Positions 54,001-64,000 of a stretch of DNA of 64,000 bases are shown here, one piece after another. The DNA is from Aedes albopictus (lineage: Eukaryota > Arthropoda > Insecta > Diptera > Culicidae), in assembly GCF_035046485.1 (NCBI RefSeq), contig NC_085137.1, positions 456,067,004-456,131,003 of the forward strand, written 5' to 3'. Under the pieces are notes generated by a model, which searched no databases, was not told the origin of the DNA, and saw only the letters and a list, made by a program, of their open reading frames with translations. Each line of letters starts with the position of its first letter. The first letter of the stretch is position 1. A program made the translations under genes and the position numbers.

Positions 54001-57000
54001 AATACAGGAGGAATTTTTGGAGGAATTTTTGAGGAATTTTTGAAAAAAAATATGGATGAATCCCTGGAGAAATTCCTGAAGAAATTCCTTGAGAATTTCT
54101 TGGAGAATTCCCTGGAGGAATCCTTGGAGGAATTTCTTGAGGAATTCCTGGAAAAGTTCCGCAAGAAATGCCTTCAGGATTTTCTGGAGGAATCCGTGGA
54201 GGGAATATTGAAGGAATTCTGGAGGACATTCCTAAAACATTTTTTCTAGAAGAAATTTCAGGAGGAGTCTCTGGAGGAATTGTTGGAGTATTATTTAGAG
54301 ATTTTTTGGAAAAATATGTTAGGCTTCCTGGAGAAATTTTGTAGCGGAATTTCTGAAGGAATTCCTGGAGGAATTTTTTGAAGAATTTCTGAATAAATTT
54401 ATTATTGGATCCCTGCAGTTATTACTGAAGAAATTCCTGGAAAAATCCTGGAGAAATTCCTGGAAGATTCCGTGGAGGAATTTCTCGTGTAATTTCTCGA
54501 GGAATTCCTGTAAGTGTTCCGGGAAAAATTCCTTTAGGATTGTCTGGAGCAATCCCTGGAGGAATTCCTGGAAAAATCCCTGGAGGCATCTTGGAGTAAT
54601 TTTTGGAGTAATATCTGAAGGAACTCCTCGAGAAATTTATAAAGGAATACCTGAAGGTATTTCAAAAGGATTTTTTTGAAGAATTTCTGAAGAAATTCAT
54701 TATTGAATCTCTGGAGGGATTCCTGAAGGAATCCGGGAGGAATCCGTGGAGCATTCCCTAGAGGAATTCCTCGAAGAATTTCTGGAGGGATTCTTGGAAG
54801 AGTTTCGATAGACATTCTTTTAGGATTCTCTGGAGGAATTCTGGCAAAAATCCTAGATGATTTTCTGGAGGAATCCCTGGAGGAATTCCTGGAGGATTTT
54901 CTGGACTCCTGAAGAAATTCCTAGCAAATTTCCTGGAGGAATCCTTGGTGGAATTTCTTGAGGAATTCCTGGAAGAGTTTCGTGAGAAATTCCTTTAGGA
55001 TTTTCTGGAGAAATCCGAGGAGTAATTCCTAGAGGAATCCGTGGAGAATATATGGAAGGAATTTTGGCAGACATTCCTAAAATATTTTTCCTAGACAAAA
55101 TTTCAGGAGGAATCTCTAGAGGAATTCTTGGAGTATTTACTGGAGGAATTATTTGAGGAATTTCTGTCTGAAGGACCACCTCGAAGAATTTCTGAAGGAA
55201 TTTTTTGATTCGTGATTCTGAAATTCTTTCAGAAAATCATTAGTGAATCACTGGAGTAATCCCTGAGAAAATTCCTGGAGGAATCCGTGGAGGATTCCTT
55301 GGAGAAATTCCTCGAGGAATTCCTGGAAGTGTTCCAAGAGAAACTCCTTTAGGATTTTCTGGAAGAATCCGTGGAGGAATTCTTGGAAGAAACCTTTGGA
55401 AGCATCTTTAGGGATATTCTGGAGGAATGTCTGAAGGAATACCTGGAGGAATTTTTTGTTGAGTTTCTGAAGAAATTCTTTAATGAATCTCTGGAGGATT
55501 TTTTGAGGAACATCTGAAGAAATTCAGTAATGAATCCCTAGAAAATTTCCTGCAGAAATTTTTGGAAAAAATGTTGGAGAAATCCTTGGAGGAATCCGTG
55601 GAGGATTTTCTGGAGAAATTGAATTATTGGAAGAGTTCTGAGAGACATTTTTCTAGGATTCTCTGGAGGAATTCTGGCAGAAGTTCCTAGAGGATTTTCT
55701 GGAGTAATTCCTGGAAGAATTTCTGGAGGAGTTTTAGAAGGATTTTATGAAGAAATTCATGGATGAATCTTTGGGGGAATTCCTGAAGAAATTCCTTGAG
55801 AATTTCTTGGATAATTTTCTGGAGAAATCTTGGAGGAATTTCTTCAGGAATTCCTGGAAGACATCGATGAGAAATTCCTTCAGGATTTTCTGGAGTAATC
55901 CGTGGAGCAATTGCTGGAGGTATCCCTGGAGGAAATTTTGGTGGAATTCTGGCAGGCATTCCTAGATGATTTCTCCTAGAAGAAATTTCAGGAGGAATCT
56001 CTGTAAGAATTCTTGGTGTATTTGGTGGAGGAATTTCTGGATGAATTATTTGAGAAATTTCTGGAGAAAAATATGAGGCTTCCTGGAAAAAGTTCTGGAG
56101 AAATTACTGGAATATTCCCTGGAGAAACTGCTCGCGAAATTCCTGGAAGAGTTCAGGGAGAAATTCCTTTAGCATTTTCTGAAGGAATCCGTGGAGGAAT
56201 TCCTGGAAAAAATCACTGGCGGCATCTTGTAAGAATTTCTTGAAGAGTTTTTGGTGGAATTCCTGGAGGAATTCATGCACGTATCCGTGGAGGAATCTCT
56301 GTAGATCGCAACAATGATTCCAATCGGAATTTTCGATCTAGGAATTCAGACTCAATCTGTGCAGTTTGCTCTGATTCTAACATCACTAATTTTCCAAGAT
56401 TGAAATTCTTTCACAACGACATTTTTTTTTGTATAATTGATAATTTTCTCGATTTTTTCCATTGTATGTGATACGTTTGTAAAATTTTATAAGAGTCGAG
56501 ATAAAAAAAAATGATTTGCAAAAAACCCAAGAATATTCTTGGGAAAATATTTTATAACTTCTTCTAGGAATGCCTGATATAAGCCGTTGAATTCATAGAC
56601 GAATCTTTGGAAAATAGACCGACAGAATCCTCTGAAGAATTTCTAGAGAATAAAGTTGAATGAATTCTTGGAATAATTCTTTAAAAATGCTGGGAGAATT
56701 TTAGTAATCCTTGTTAGTGAAATCTCTGTAACAACACCTGGAGAAATTAAGAGAACAATTCCGGGAGAAGTTCTCTGAAGAATTGCTGGGAATACGCTTA
56801 GGAAAAATAGCTGAATAGAAAAAAAAATATTGATGAAATCTTTAAATAATTTTTTGGAGAAATCACGGGGATTTTTTTTCGAAAAATCCTTAAAGAGTTA
56901 CCTCGAGAGTGACTCAAGATACCCAAGAATTATTTTGTGTAGGAATCTATACTTATGAAAATACTTGGACTCCTAGAGGTGTCCTTTGAAAATTTCATGA

Positions 57001-58647
57001 AGGGGTGGTTGGAAAAATTTTTGGAGAAAGTTTTGTAACAGTTCCTATAAGAATCCTTGAAAGATTGTCTTGAGAAATCCTTGAAAGAATTTCTTGATGT
57101 TTTGCCGGATTTTTTTTTTCAGAATACCCTGGACGGGTAATTTTTTATAACCCTTAGAGTTTTTGGATGAGTTCTTGGAGGAATCATATTCGATTGTCCG
57201 GATTAATCCTTTAAATATTTACCAGAGGCTTTTTCGAAAAAAAACGAGAGTAGTTTTGATGATTTATAGCTTCAGAATTTCTTGGAGGTATTCTAAGAGA
57301 AATCCTTAGATCCCGCTGAAGTCTAGATGAATTATATAAGAAAATTTGTAATTAACGGAAATTTTAAGTTATGTTATAATTAAAAACCTGAATTAATCCA
57401 CCTATGGTGAACAGAACCCTTCTTACACTTATTAAAAATATTATTCGTATGTATGATTGTGAGTTTTGGTCATTCTAGAAAATATTGTAGATTTGGCATC
57501 AAGTTGATTGCTTTCCATAATAGAATCATCGACCATAGGCTCAACTACCAGAAATGACAGCCAGAATCTCCTAGAATCTTGTATGGAATGTTTAAACAAT
57601 AGCTTACATATTCTGGAATGTTGTATCTCTTGTTTACTGCCAATCTATTAATATTGTCTATTCGGTTGGAATCAAGACAGACATGCAATCAAAAATTGCC
57701 ATTTTCTCGGCACACAAGTGTCGCAACTGTTTCGCATCTAGTGCGCTGTGTTGCTGACAGCAACGGGAAGGATGCGCACTACTTTTGACATAATTCAAAA
57801 ACGTCGCAAGTCGGGTCGCGTCGCGACTTGATTGAGCGACGTCCGGTTTGGTGGCGGCCCGACAATACATGGGTAAGAAAATCATCCAGATACAGCTAGT
57901 ATAATAATAAATAAAAAAGTAATTTATTGAGATTACTCCCAAATACTCTTCAAAAGAAATCTCGGTAACTAAATGTCCAATCAAAATAAAATTCAATTGT
58001 ACGAGGATGTTGTAGCTTTCATTTGATGCTAAGAGAACCCGAATCGGTTGACAGACGGCTGAGAAATTTATTATGATACATTTTATCAAAAATCTCTCAA
58101 TAGCGTAAATTTTATTACTCCTAACTACTCCTCCAAAATATCTCGGAAACAAAATGTCCAAACGGAATGAAATTCAATAGCATACTACTAGGATGCTACA
58201 CCTTTCATTTGCTGATTAGAGAACTCAAGTCTCGATTGACACACGGCTGGTCAATTAATTATGAAGCATTTTTCAAAGACTTCTTAAAAAGTTAAGTTGC
58301 ATTACTCCAAAGTACTCCTCAAAAGATATCTCGGTTACAAAATGTCCAATAGGAATGAAATTTAAAAGCGTTCTTCTAGGATGCAGTAGCTTTCGTTTGG
58401 GGCCTTAAAAACCCAAATCGATTGATAGACGGCTGAGAAATTTATGGTGATACACTTTGTCAAAAATCTCTAAAATAATTAAGTTGTACTACTCCCTAGC
58501 ACTCTTTGAAAGATATCTCGGTAACCGAACGTCCAATCAAAATAAAATTCAATAGCGTTCTACTAGGATGTAGTAGCTTTCATTTGCTTCCAAGAGAACT
58601 CAAATCGGTCAACAGACGGCTGAGAACCGTGAGTGACATTTTTTGTA

Positions 58648-58679
<32 letters not shown>

Positions 58680-61600
58680 ACACACACACACGCACATACA
58701 GACATTTGCTCAATTCGTCGAGCTGAGTTGATTGGTATATGTGACTCGGCCCTGCGGGCCTCGGATCGAAAGTCGGTTTTCCAAGCGGTATTTATACCCT
58801 TCTTATGGGTGTAAGAAGGGTAAAAAATAAGAATTCCTGAAATGAGTCCTTGAAAAAAATCCGGATAATATGTATTCCAAAAGAGTTTTGGAATAATCTT
58901 AAAGATTCTTTGAAAGAATTACTGAAAGAATGCTGCATGAATTCCTCAGGAATTTTCCAATGATTTATATGATATTTTTGTTGGAATTCCACTTTGAAAT
59001 TTTTCGACGATTTCCAGGAGAAAGCTTCGAAGGGATTCCTAAAACAACTCTTGAAGGAATCCTTGAAAGAATCCCTTAAAATTTTAAAATATATCATTTT
59101 GCATGCATGCATTTTTGGATCATTTCTGGATAAGTTTTTGTGGAATCCTGGGTATTCATAAAAAGCCATCTTTGGAATAATTTATATTGTAGAAATTTAT
59201 GACAAAAGATCATGTAGGGATCCCTATATGAATATGTAGAGAAATACAAGAAAATATAAATTGAAAAAAAAATGGATGAGCCTAGGGATAAGCTACTGTA
59301 CGAATCCATAGAAGAATACATGAAGGAATTCCTTCCTAGAAAAAAATTTGGTAGAAGTTTTATAAGAAATTTTGAGGATTTCTGGGACGCTTTTTTAAGC
59401 AATTTATGTGGGGAATTCTCGGACGAAGTTTTGGTAGAAATATGCCTGAAAATCTTTGGAAAATTATTTGAAATTTATGATGAAATTTCAAGGAGAAAAT
59501 GTTAAAGGCCATGGTCGGTATTGGCAGATAGTTCTGAATATTTTAGGAGTGTTTCGAATTATTTCTGAAAGAAAAAACTCAGAGAATCCTTGGGGAAATT
59601 TCTTATTCGAAAAAAATATCCAAAAATATTGTTGAATGATATTTGAGAGGTTGATAAAAAAATTAAAAAATATTTGGAGAATTTCCTGTGAGAATCCCTG
59701 GAATAATTCAGGAATGAAGTCTAGGAATTTTTTGTGTCTCTGGATAAAAGTTATTGGAAAAAAAATTAGGAAGAGTTTTTAGAAGTACATTGAGAAAAAT
59801 ATCCTAAAAAATGTTTAGAGAAACTTTTGGATGACACCTAGAATTTCAAAACATCCACAGAGAAAACATTAGGGAGATCTTGCATGAGATCTTGGAACAT
59901 GTCTAGAAGGAATTTTCGCTGTAAACACCACCTTATTCTCTTGCTCGCAAATGGTATTCATTAAAAGCAGGTTAGTGGCTAGATCAGGAACTTTCAGACC
60001 GCTTGATGGATACATTTATCCGAATTTGGTCTCCATCACATCCATTCCCTTAGCAACCGTTTTCATGTTGCAGTTGTTCGCCATGCAGATGTCGTGATGG
60101 TAACCACACTTACAAATATGTAGTTGATCCGCACGTACTACGTGCATTATGGCACCGGAATCGGCTTCCGCTTCTGCATATGTATATCTTTTCACGTTCT
60201 ACCGGGTCCCATGCTGCAGTATTGCAGCCCGCGCTCTAAAATCGCTTGCACTCATTGTCAAACCAATTGTTTTGCCGATTCCGTTTCACGTACCCGATGA
60301 TGCTCTCAGCTGTGTCGTTAATGGCTGCTTTTACTGTAGTTCATAAAAACCGCTCAAGGATTTCATCGAAATCGCTCTCGCTCAGCTACGCTACCTCGAG
60401 ATTCTGCTGGTTTACTTAGGTGACTTATATTGCTTAAGTCACTCCAGATCGCACCGAGGTTGTAATTGATACAATACATTGCTGATGGACATCACTAGGT
60501 AGTGGCCATAGCGGATGTTAGTGCCACGATAGTTTCTGAAGTCGATATTATCATCGATATTATATCCGTTCATTAATCAGAACGTGGGCGATTTGCAATT
60601 CCGTCTGCTATGGTAAACATCAATTATCGAGTATGTATGTCCTGATAATATAATCCTGCGTAAAACTAATCTTTAACCCATCTCTATCGTCTCTATATTC
60701 TTCACCAGTTGTCTCACGCCTATTGATTGGCTATCCAATCATCTAACAATCCTCAATCTCTGAATCATTCCAGGCCCCAGACAAGGTGGAAGCCTTCGAC
60801 CTGGACCAGGAACCGGACTTCAGCGGAGTGATCGACCGCCGTAGTCCATCGCTGGAGAAGGACGCCAAGACGTACCACGTCAAGATCCTGCTCACGGAAA
60901 CCGACAACATCATTCTGTATGAATCGGCCAGTCACACCGTGGCACGGGACTCGGAAGAGGCGGCTGCCGTGCTGGAACAGAACGCCTATTACGACAACAA
61001 GAAGAAAAACCGCCGTACGGCAATGGCGGCCGCCGAGGCGCAAACACCCGAAATGCTACTGAAGTCACGTGGCGTCAATACAGAGCGGATCAGGAGGCAA
61101 GAGGTAGCCTCGTTCGTGTCGAACTACGACATGTACGATACCTATAACGATTTGGAGAGGCACACGAAGGAGATCGATCTGGCGGAGGCGTCGTCTAAGA
61201 TCGAGATAACGACGTATTCGCGCGAAGGAATGGAAGACATTGACGACATGCTGAACAAGAGTGAGAACTTCCACCTGTCGTCGATGATCCTGGAGCGGTT
61301 GTTGGCTGGGAACGTCTACCGGGAGAAGCAGAAACGGTTCCGAAACATGTACATGCCGGATCCATTGGACGTCGATGCTAAGTATTTGTACCGATTGGAA
61401 ACGCTGTGGACGTACAAGACGGTAGAAACTTCTGGGAAAGCTGTGGCAAGTGCGAGTTGGTGTCCAGCGAATGGGGATATTGTAGCGATTGCGTATGGGA
61501 TATATCGGTTTACCAAGTTCGACGATCGCAGCTCGGGGTATGTGTGCGTCTGGAGTATCAAGAATCCGGTCAACCCGGAAAGGCGGTATCAGTTTTCGGT

Positions 61601-62564
61601 GCCGGTTACTGCGGTGGCTTTTTCCAAGAAGACGCCACAGCTGTTGGCCGTTGGATTGTACGATGGATCGGTGCAGATTTGGGACATCATGGATAACTCA
61701 CAGAGGCCTGTCGGGGTGTCGGAGCGGAAGTCGTCGCCTGGGTTCGAACCGATTTGGGATATTGAGTGGATCGAGTCGGACGACGATAAGGATGAGATAT
61801 TGACGGCATCGCAGGATGGCACAATCATGAAGTACACTTTAAACATTGGCCACTACCTAATTGGGTACACGCAGCTGAGGCTGGATCGAGTCGAATGCGA
61901 AACTGAAGGGATCGAGGTGGAAAAGAAGAAAGATGGCATTGAAGCCGATCGTCACCCACAGGCCTTAAGCTTGAAGATTCATCCAGTTCGAAAGGACATC
62001 TATTTTATCGGAACGGATGAAGGATGCGTTCACAGATGTTCGATCAACTACTCGTACCAGCATTCGGGAGTATCTCGGATGCACAGCGGAGGAGTTTTCG
62101 GCATCGAGTACTCGCCCTGGAGTCCGAAGGTCTTCCTGACTTGCGGCGGCGATTGGTGCATTCGGATTTGGATCGAAGACATCAACGAACCGATTCTAAC
62201 CCTATCCACCGGATTCGGTCCAATCCAGGCCGCCCACTGGTCACCGGTCAACTCGACGATCATCATCAGCGTGACTCAGGACTCCGTTCAGCTGTGGGAT
62301 CTCAAAAGACGGATGCTGAAGCCGGCTTCGTTCACCACGTTTGGAGATTCCACAACCGCTCTGACGGTGGTCAAATTTACAAACTGCGGGAGAAGTGCGT
62401 TGGTTGGCGATAGTGAAGGGCGAACGTACATATGCGCCCTGGAGGACATGCCCTTTCCGCCGCACTTTCAGTACAAGGAGCTACAGTCGGCTCTGTACAA
62501 AAACCTGATTTGCAAACCGGAGCTGCTGAAGCTGGTCAAGCGGTGCGGATATTTGGGCTACTGA
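48100..62564 (+). CDS. DNAI4: Axonemal dynein intermediate chain, DNAI4/WDR78-like (3 exons)
   Basis: Exons 48100-48354, 48488-48772 and 60774-62564 join in phase 0 across introns of 133 bp and 12,001 bp (gtaagt and gtaggt donors, ccag acceptors) to give 776 residues. The low-complexity N-terminus includes an EIDYTPRGL block (about 88-97), resembling the 'DVTP' motif of DNAI4, and a run of eight Gly encoded by a (ggc) repeat. From about residue 218 comes LTETDNIILYES, then SFVSNYDMYDTYN, then SENFHLSSMILERLL before a C-terminal WD-repeat propeller (about 387-740; blades end in VCVWSI, SVQIWDI, CIRIWIE, VQLWDL). DNAI4 (IC138 in Chlamydomonas) is a regulatory intermediate chain of the I1/f inner-arm dynein. 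In insects such proteins act in sperm tails and chordotonal cilia. DNAI1 is the main alternative, but the middle region favours DNAI4. Confidence 0.82.
48900..49450. repeat. Dispersed 141-bp-family fragments
   Basis: Pieces such as 'ttacggcaaagttgctcaga' (49141) and 'tacgtggcgctagta' (49364) are relatives of the array at 20550-22950. Confidence 0.55.
49450..51148. repeat. Degenerate AATTTCTTTGG-type repeat tract
   Basis: Diverged short units (ttctttggaaatttc, gaaattgccgaa) on a 12-15 bp rhythm. They are relatives of the GGAATTCC family. No gene. Confidence 0.5.
51149..52066. mobile_element. TIR element, TACCGTAAACCGGGGTC ends
   Basis: taccgtaaaccggggtcaaa at 51149 is mirrored at 52041-52066 with about one mismatch in 26. 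It is about 918 bp, non-coding, and contains a second MITE. Confidence 0.82.
51421..51614. mobile_element. TA-flanked MITE nested in the above
   Basis: cagtcgaacctccatgagtc and atgagtcgatg..ttttactg are inverted. TA at 51419-51420 and 51615-51616 marks a Tc1/mariner-type (possibly pogo-like) target duplication. Extra copies of the 'tatcgactcatggaggt' arm lie inside. Confidence 0.85.
52480..56300. repeat. Major GGAATTCC minisatellite, 3.8 kb
   Basis: Hundreds of near-palindromic 12-bp units (ggaggaattcct, gagaaattcctg) with recurrent higher-order segments such as 'gttccgngagaaattccttt' followed by 'aggattttctggagg' (near 53185, 53510, 53870, 54160 and 54985). Long open frames on both strands are explained by the period being a multiple of three. 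It lies wholly in DNAI4 intron 2. Confidence 0.92.
56300..57400. repeat. Diverged margin of the GGAATTCC tract
   Basis: Sparse gaggaattct-like units in AT-rich DNA. No gene is seen. Confidence 0.5.
57930..58655. repeat. ~186-bp tandem array, four units
   Basis: Units begin 'ttactccnaantactcctcaaaagatatctcgg' near 57931, 58114, 58301 and 58489. Each continues through 'acaaaatgtccaat', 'aggatgnngtagctttcattt' and 'gacagacggctgag'. The array ends at a CA microsatellite. Confidence 0.9.
58656..58700. repeat. (AC)n microsatellite
   Basis: An interrupted CA run, followed by 'ctcaattcgtcgagctgagt' and a tail ending gggtgtaagaagggtaaaa (58824). This unit and the array probably belong to one dispersed element. 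Confidence 0.85.
58825..59940. repeat. Degenerate GGAATTCC-type tract
   Basis: Scattered ggaattcct and gaatccttgaaag units. The frames at 58792-59505 are periodicity artefacts. Confidence 0.55.
60130..60610 (-). pseudogene. LINE endonuclease-region relic
   Basis: On the minus strand, about 60600-60480 reads as a decayed IAHVLI...FRNYRGTNI..GHYLV block, like the end of an APE-type endonuclease of RTE-like LINEs ('DHVLI..R' then 'RGAD..SDHYLV'). Further along, about 60320-60240 encodes a WFDNEC-like linker. Stops and missing residues mark it as dead. It ends about 170 bp before DNAI4 exon 3. It may be related to the reverse transcriptase fragment at 23688-24300, but the segments do not overlap. 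Confidence 0.6.
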
Positions 62565-63145
62565 TGTGGACTTTTTTTGATTGATTGCGATTTAATGTGT
62601 TTGAATTGGTGCTAATTTGCCTTTATATGTTTTCCGAATTGGAGGTTTGTGGATTTTTTAATGGAAATATAGTATGAGTACATCTCACTTCTCTGACATT
62701 TTTGTGTCGAATCTTTATTAAAGAGATAAATAACCATTTTATCATCAATTAGGTTTAAAGCTGGTTTTAAATTTAGCTATCAGATGAGCAATACAATGCG
62801 TGCGTGACGTTAAGTCCTATGCATAGTTTAAGGGAAAAATCGATTTAAGTGTCCAAAGAAGTCCGGTTTTCGACCGCATTGAAAATAATAAGCTTTTTTA
62901 ATAGAAGTAAAAAAAATCTGTTTTAGTTATCCTAAGTTAGCCATAAATGTTCCTTGAGAAATGTTTTTAGCGATTCTTCAAAAAAAAATCTAAAGTTCCT
63001 CCAGAAACTTCTCAAAGGGTTTCACAGACTTCTTCAGAAATTCTTCCATGAATTCTTTTAGAAATTTTCCTGGAGATTTCTTCAAAAATTATCAAGAGAT
63101 TTCAACATAAACTGAGAATCAATAACATGTCTGTGGTAATAAGCT
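62565..63145. other. DNAI4 3' flank and degenerate repeat
   Basis: The presumed 3' UTR follows the stop at 62564. attaaa near 62718 is a possible polyadenylation signal. From about 62960 the sequence is GGAATTCC-type debris. Confidence 0.45.
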
Positions 63146-63525
63146 ATTTTACGAGACGTTCCACCGGTGGGCCGCTCATTGTTATTGTTTACATTTGATG
63201 TTTTTGTTTTCGCGAAAAGTAGCATAACATGTGGTGAGCGCCAATTCGATTTTTGCTGGCAGAGATGTTTCGGTTTCTAATGTGGCATGTATCAATCCCC
63301 CGAGCTGCATGATGTCACTAGCAGATGGAAAAACATCCCCATGGTCTACTGATATTAATCCTAGTGGGCGGATTGACGCATTTTTGCAGATGAATGAACC
63401 CCGTTTATTGGATGGGCCTGTATCACATGTTATGCTAGCGAAAATGTAAATAAATGGGCCCACCGGTTGGGCTTCAAAACTGGTAAACATTGAAAAAACA
63501 GCTGATTTGAAACGTCTCATAAAAT
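63146..63525. mobile_element. MITE, attttacgagacgtt ends
   Basis: attttacgagacgtt (about 63146) is mirrored as aacgtctcataaaat (63511-63525), with 13-14 of 15 bases matching. Inner pieces also mirror (gtttaca / tgtaaa; cccaccggt / accggtggg). It is about 380 bp and non-coding on both strands. Confidence 0.7.
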
Positions 63526-64000
63526 GCCTTATTCGATTCGTTATTCTTATGTTTATACTTTTCCACCATTATTTATTTCTTGCAAATTCAACCACACAGT
63601 TACCCAAACTTTTGCTCAAACAGCATTAAATTAGGCAAGAAATCATATAACCCACGCTGTTTGCACCATTTCATTGCAGAAATGGAGAATCGATCATCTC
63701 ACCATACAAAAATCCAGGTCACTACTTTCAATCTAGTACTTCACTGATTGCGTCCTATTAGGAGAAATAAACGACACCAGAAAATTAGCACTTCTTGGCA
63801 TTTTGACTACACACTTTATTCTGCCTGCCTAACAACCACTTCTAGACTACTTAGATGTACTTAGATGTATTTATATGGCTATCACAATGTCCAAGGACTT
63901 TGCTAAAATCCTTCAAGGGTTTCTTGTGAAATCCTTCCAAGTGTTTGTACAAGAACTCCTTGAGAACTTTTTTTTAGGGATTCCTGCAGCAATTCTTACA
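63526..64000. other. Intergenic tail, nothing certain
   Basis: AT-rich. From about 63890 a GGAATTCC-type tract starts and runs off the window. Confidence 0.4.

Overview
The window is eukaryotic, repeat-dominated DNA, most probably from a culicine mosquito such as Aedes. The evidence is introns of 12-20 kb packed with nested MITEs, tRNA-derived SINEs, RTE-like LINE scraps, a mag-type Ty3/gypsy element and long tracts of a GGAATTCC-rich 12-bp-periodic repeat. The species call is an inference from repeat style. Fewer than 3 kb encode host protein.

Only two host genes can be supported. Both lie on the + strand, in tandem. (1) A Rab34/Rab36-type small GTPase is assembled from four exons: 26880-27247, 27314-27509, 27571-27784 and 47963-48033 (282 residues). 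The last intron is about 20.2 kb and contains most of the mobile DNA of the window. (2) Only 66 bp after its stop codon begins an axonemal dynein intermediate chain of the DNAI4/WDR78 (IC138) type: exons 48100-48354, 48488-48772 and 60774-62564 (776 residues), with a 12.0-kb second intron. Vertebrate RAB34 acts in building cilia and DNAI4 in axonemal inner-arm dynein, so the pair may be a cilium-related neighbourhood.

1-26.8 kb is intergenic. A TIR element (1611-8493) has been split by a young Ty3/gypsy retrotransposon (2890-8063; 264-bp LTRs with one difference, 5-bp target duplication). That element is itself broken in gag and has a MITE-like insertion in its protease. Next come hairpin MITEs, a 546-bp (TGTC)n array, a 141-bp tandem array invaded twice by elements with a hammerhead-like motif, a LINE reverse transcriptase fragment and more TIR elements.

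27.8-48.0 kb (Rab intron 3) holds a 31-bp minisatellite, several MITEs and the most striking object in the window. This is a 7.56-kb TTAA-flanked element (38153-45712) in which roughly 300-bp tandem repeats form long inverted arms around a decayed piggyBac-like transposase, itself riddled with at least six later insertions.

48.8-60.8 kb (DNAI4 intron 2) is GGAATTCC-repeat, a nested TIR element, a 186-bp tandem array and a LINE endonuclease relic. After 62.6 kb only repeats are seen.
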